64,000 nt of DNA from the NCBI GenBank assembly GCA_014138645.1, contig JACJIB010000010.1, positions 62,001 to 126,000 of the forward strand, written 5' to 3'. The stretch's first letter is position 1. Each line of letters starts with the position of its first letter. Made by a program: the position numbers and the translations under genes. This document shows positions 62,663 to 64,000 of the stretch, in pieces. The notes below the pieces were generated by a model. That model ran no database searches, was not told where the DNA came from, and was given only the letters and a program-made list of their open reading frames with translations. The DNA comes from Methylorubrum thiocyanatum. GTDB lineage: Bacteria; Pseudomonadota; Alphaproteobacteria; Rhizobiales; Beijerinckiaceae.

Positions 62663-64000
62663 ATGGCCTGGATGCCGTTCCGTAATGTGCTGCCGACGTC
62701 GTCCGCGCCGCGCGACAGGGACGGTGAACAACAGAATCCGGAGCCGCCGGCCGCTCCGCCGCGCTTGCCGAAGGCTGCCATCCCCGACCTGATGGAGGGC
62801 GCGCGCCGTCCGCGACCGGCGCCCGAGCCTGCCCCGACCAATCTCGATGCCATCGGCCAGCGGGACGAAGTCGTCCGCCAGCGCATCGACGCGATGGTCG
62901 GCCGCCTGGACGATCTGCGGAGCCTCCAGGACGACTTCACGCTGATCCTGCAGCCGCTTTCGAGCATCAGCAGCGAGCTGTCCAAGGCCAGCGTGCGGAT
63001 CGCCGAACTCGAGAACACGCTGTCGCAGGCGGTCAGCGCCAATGGCGGCCTGCGCGACGAGGTCGTGGACCTCTCGGCGAAGCTGTCGCGCATGAACAGC
63101 GAGCTTGCGGATTCACAGCTCCACGCGAAACGGACGCTCGAGAGCTTGCGCGAGCGCGATGCGGCCGTGGAGGCACATCAGATCGACCTGCGCGACAAGG
63201 TCTCGGCGATCGAGAACCTGGAGCGCCAGCTCTTTTCCGAGGTCGAGCAGAACAAGGCCCTGGCGAGCGAGAGCCGGGCGCTGCGGCAGGAGGCGCAGGC
63301 CGCCGATTCCGCCCTGGCGCGCTCCGAGCACGAACTGAACAATATCCGCGAGAAGAACAGCCTGCTGGAGGTCGAGGGGCGCCGGCTCCAGCTTCTCAGC
63401 GAGGAGCAGGCGACGCAGCTCGCCGACCTCGATGCCCGCCATCGCGACCTGACCGCCAGCGCCGAGGCGGACCGGCAGCGCCTGCGTCTCGTCGAGACGC
63501 AGCTCGCGACGGAGATGTCGGTTCGCGAGCGCAACGAGGCGCAGCACGAGGCGGAACTCTCCGCGCTGCGCAACGACCGCGCCAGCCTCGCCATGAAGCT
63601 CGAAGCCGCCCTCAACCGGGCGACCTCGACGGAGCAGTTGCTGGTGCAGGCGCGCAACCAGCTGCGGGATAAAGACGAGGAGTTCCGCTCCGTCGACCGC
63701 AACTTCAAGGAAGCAACCATCGCGCGCAGCACCCTGGAGCGCCGCCTCGAGGCCCTGCAGGCCGATCTCTCCCGCCAGACGGAGCGGTTCCTGGAGATCC
63801 AGCGCATCCGCGGCGAACTGGATAGCCGCTGCGACATGCTCAACAAGGCACTCGCCGCCAAGGATGCGGCGATCGAGCAGACGACGAACCGCAACGCGGT
63901 CTTGAACGACCGGATCGAGCACCTGACGCACCGGCACGAAGCCGCCCGCGCCGATCTCGAAGCGTCGAACCGCAGGCTGACGGAGGAGTTGCAGAACGAG
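62663..64000 (+). CDS. Long coiled-coil protein, N-terminal part (runs off the window)
   Basis: The frame is open from the ATG at 62663 through the last base, 446 codons. Residues 1-75 are Pro/Arg-rich and probably disordered (PPAAPPRLPKAAIPDLMEG). From about residue 76 onward the sequence is a continuous heptad-rich coiled coil (VDLSAKLSRMNSELADSQLH, REKNSLLEVEGRRLQLLSEE, and so on), with no globular domain yet reached. Architecture of this kind is found in filament-forming or shape-related proteins of alphaproteobacteria such as crescentin, and in SMC-like or scaffold proteins. The identity cannot be decided without the C-terminus. An in-frame ATG nine bases later is an alternative start. 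Confidence 0.8.
   Translation, partial: MAWMPFRNVLPTSSAPRDRDGEQQNPEPPAAPPRLPKAAIPDLMEGARRPRPAPEPAPTNLDAIGQRDEVVRQRIDAMVGRLDDLRSLQDDFTLILQPLSSISSELSKASVRIAELENTLSQAVSANGGLRDEVVDLSAKLSRMNSELADSQLHAKRTLESLRERDAAVEAHQIDLRDKVSAIENLERQLFSEVEQNKALASESRALRQEAQAADSALARSEHELNNIREKNSLLEVEGRRLQLLSEEQATQLADLDARHRDLTASAEADRQRLRLVETQLATEMSVRERNEAQHEAELSALRNDRASLAMKLEAALNRATSTEQLLVQARNQLRDKDEEFRSVDRNFKEATIARSTLERRLEALQADLSRQTERFLEIQRIRGELDSRCDMLNKALAAKDAAIEQTTNRNAVLNDRIEHLTHRHEAARADLEASNRRLTEELQNE

Overview
The window is high-GC DNA with dense, short-spaced genes and no rRNA, tRNA, CRISPR array or transposase that I can see. The gene content points to an alphaproteobacterium of the Hyphomicrobiales, most likely Methylobacterium/Methylorubrum. 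The pointers are an FtcR/Rem-type flagellar regulator beside flagellin, a flgE-flgK-flgL-flaF-flbT-flgD-fliQ-flhA-fliR block, a serC-serA operon, and the families DUF1491, DUF1902, DUF2336 and DUF1217. The genus is an inference, since no marker such as 16S rRNA is present.

Layout. 1-2.6 kb: a metallo-beta-lactamase fold protein and a Rieske oxygenase (minus strand), an apparently free-standing 22-codon ORF with an extremely long Shine-Dalgarno sequence, and a coiled-coil protein. 2.9-9 kb: a translation/secretion block (ffh, chorismate mutase, rpsP, rimM, trmD), interrupted between rimM and trmD by three unrelated genes. 9.1-14.1 kb: serC-serA, then two tandem DUF1902 (HicB-like) genes with one HicA-like toxin gene, then mtnA. 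14.1-18.4 kb: DUF3140, a MATE exporter, an ABC exporter and trmL. 18.6-24.8 kb: a TonB-dependent siderophore receptor, hemF, a RecD-like helicase and a class I aminotransferase, with several palindromic repeats between them.

25-44.6 kb is a flagellar island. ftcR has a perfect TTAA-N7-TTAA (CtrA-type) box upstream and converges on a 595-residue flagellin. After a PilZ protein and a membrane protein come, all on the plus strand, DUF1217, flgF, fliI, flgE, flgK, flgL, flaF, flbT, flgD, fliQ, flhA, fliR, a FliJ-like protein, a FlgJ/CheL-type rod-binding protein, an FlgN-like protein, a FliL-like protein and DUF2336. Together they supply export gate and ATPase parts, hook, hook-filament junction, filament, and the FlaF/FlbT pair that controls flagellin synthesis.

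44.6-64 kb is mixed: DUF1491, a histidine kinase followed by a membrane-anchored peptidoglycan-binding protein, a cydB without cydA but with a tiny DUF2474 partner, a PBP1A carrying a degenerate nuclease-like tail, a LysR regulator, a DUF1275 protein, AMP nucleosidase, TrmO, an ATP-grasp enzyme with a CelD-type acyltransferase, DUF1810, a histone-deacetylase-family hydrolase, a GT21 ceramide-glucosyltransferase-like enzyme, and the start of a long coiled-coil protein that runs off the end.

The less expected observations are the 22-codon ORF, a flagellin hook-IN-like module shared by flagellin and the DUF1217 protein, the PBP1A C-terminal domain, the ATP-grasp/acyltransferase pair in an AT-rich setting, a long imperfect palindrome at 23.3 kb, and two dispersed palindromic repeat families.
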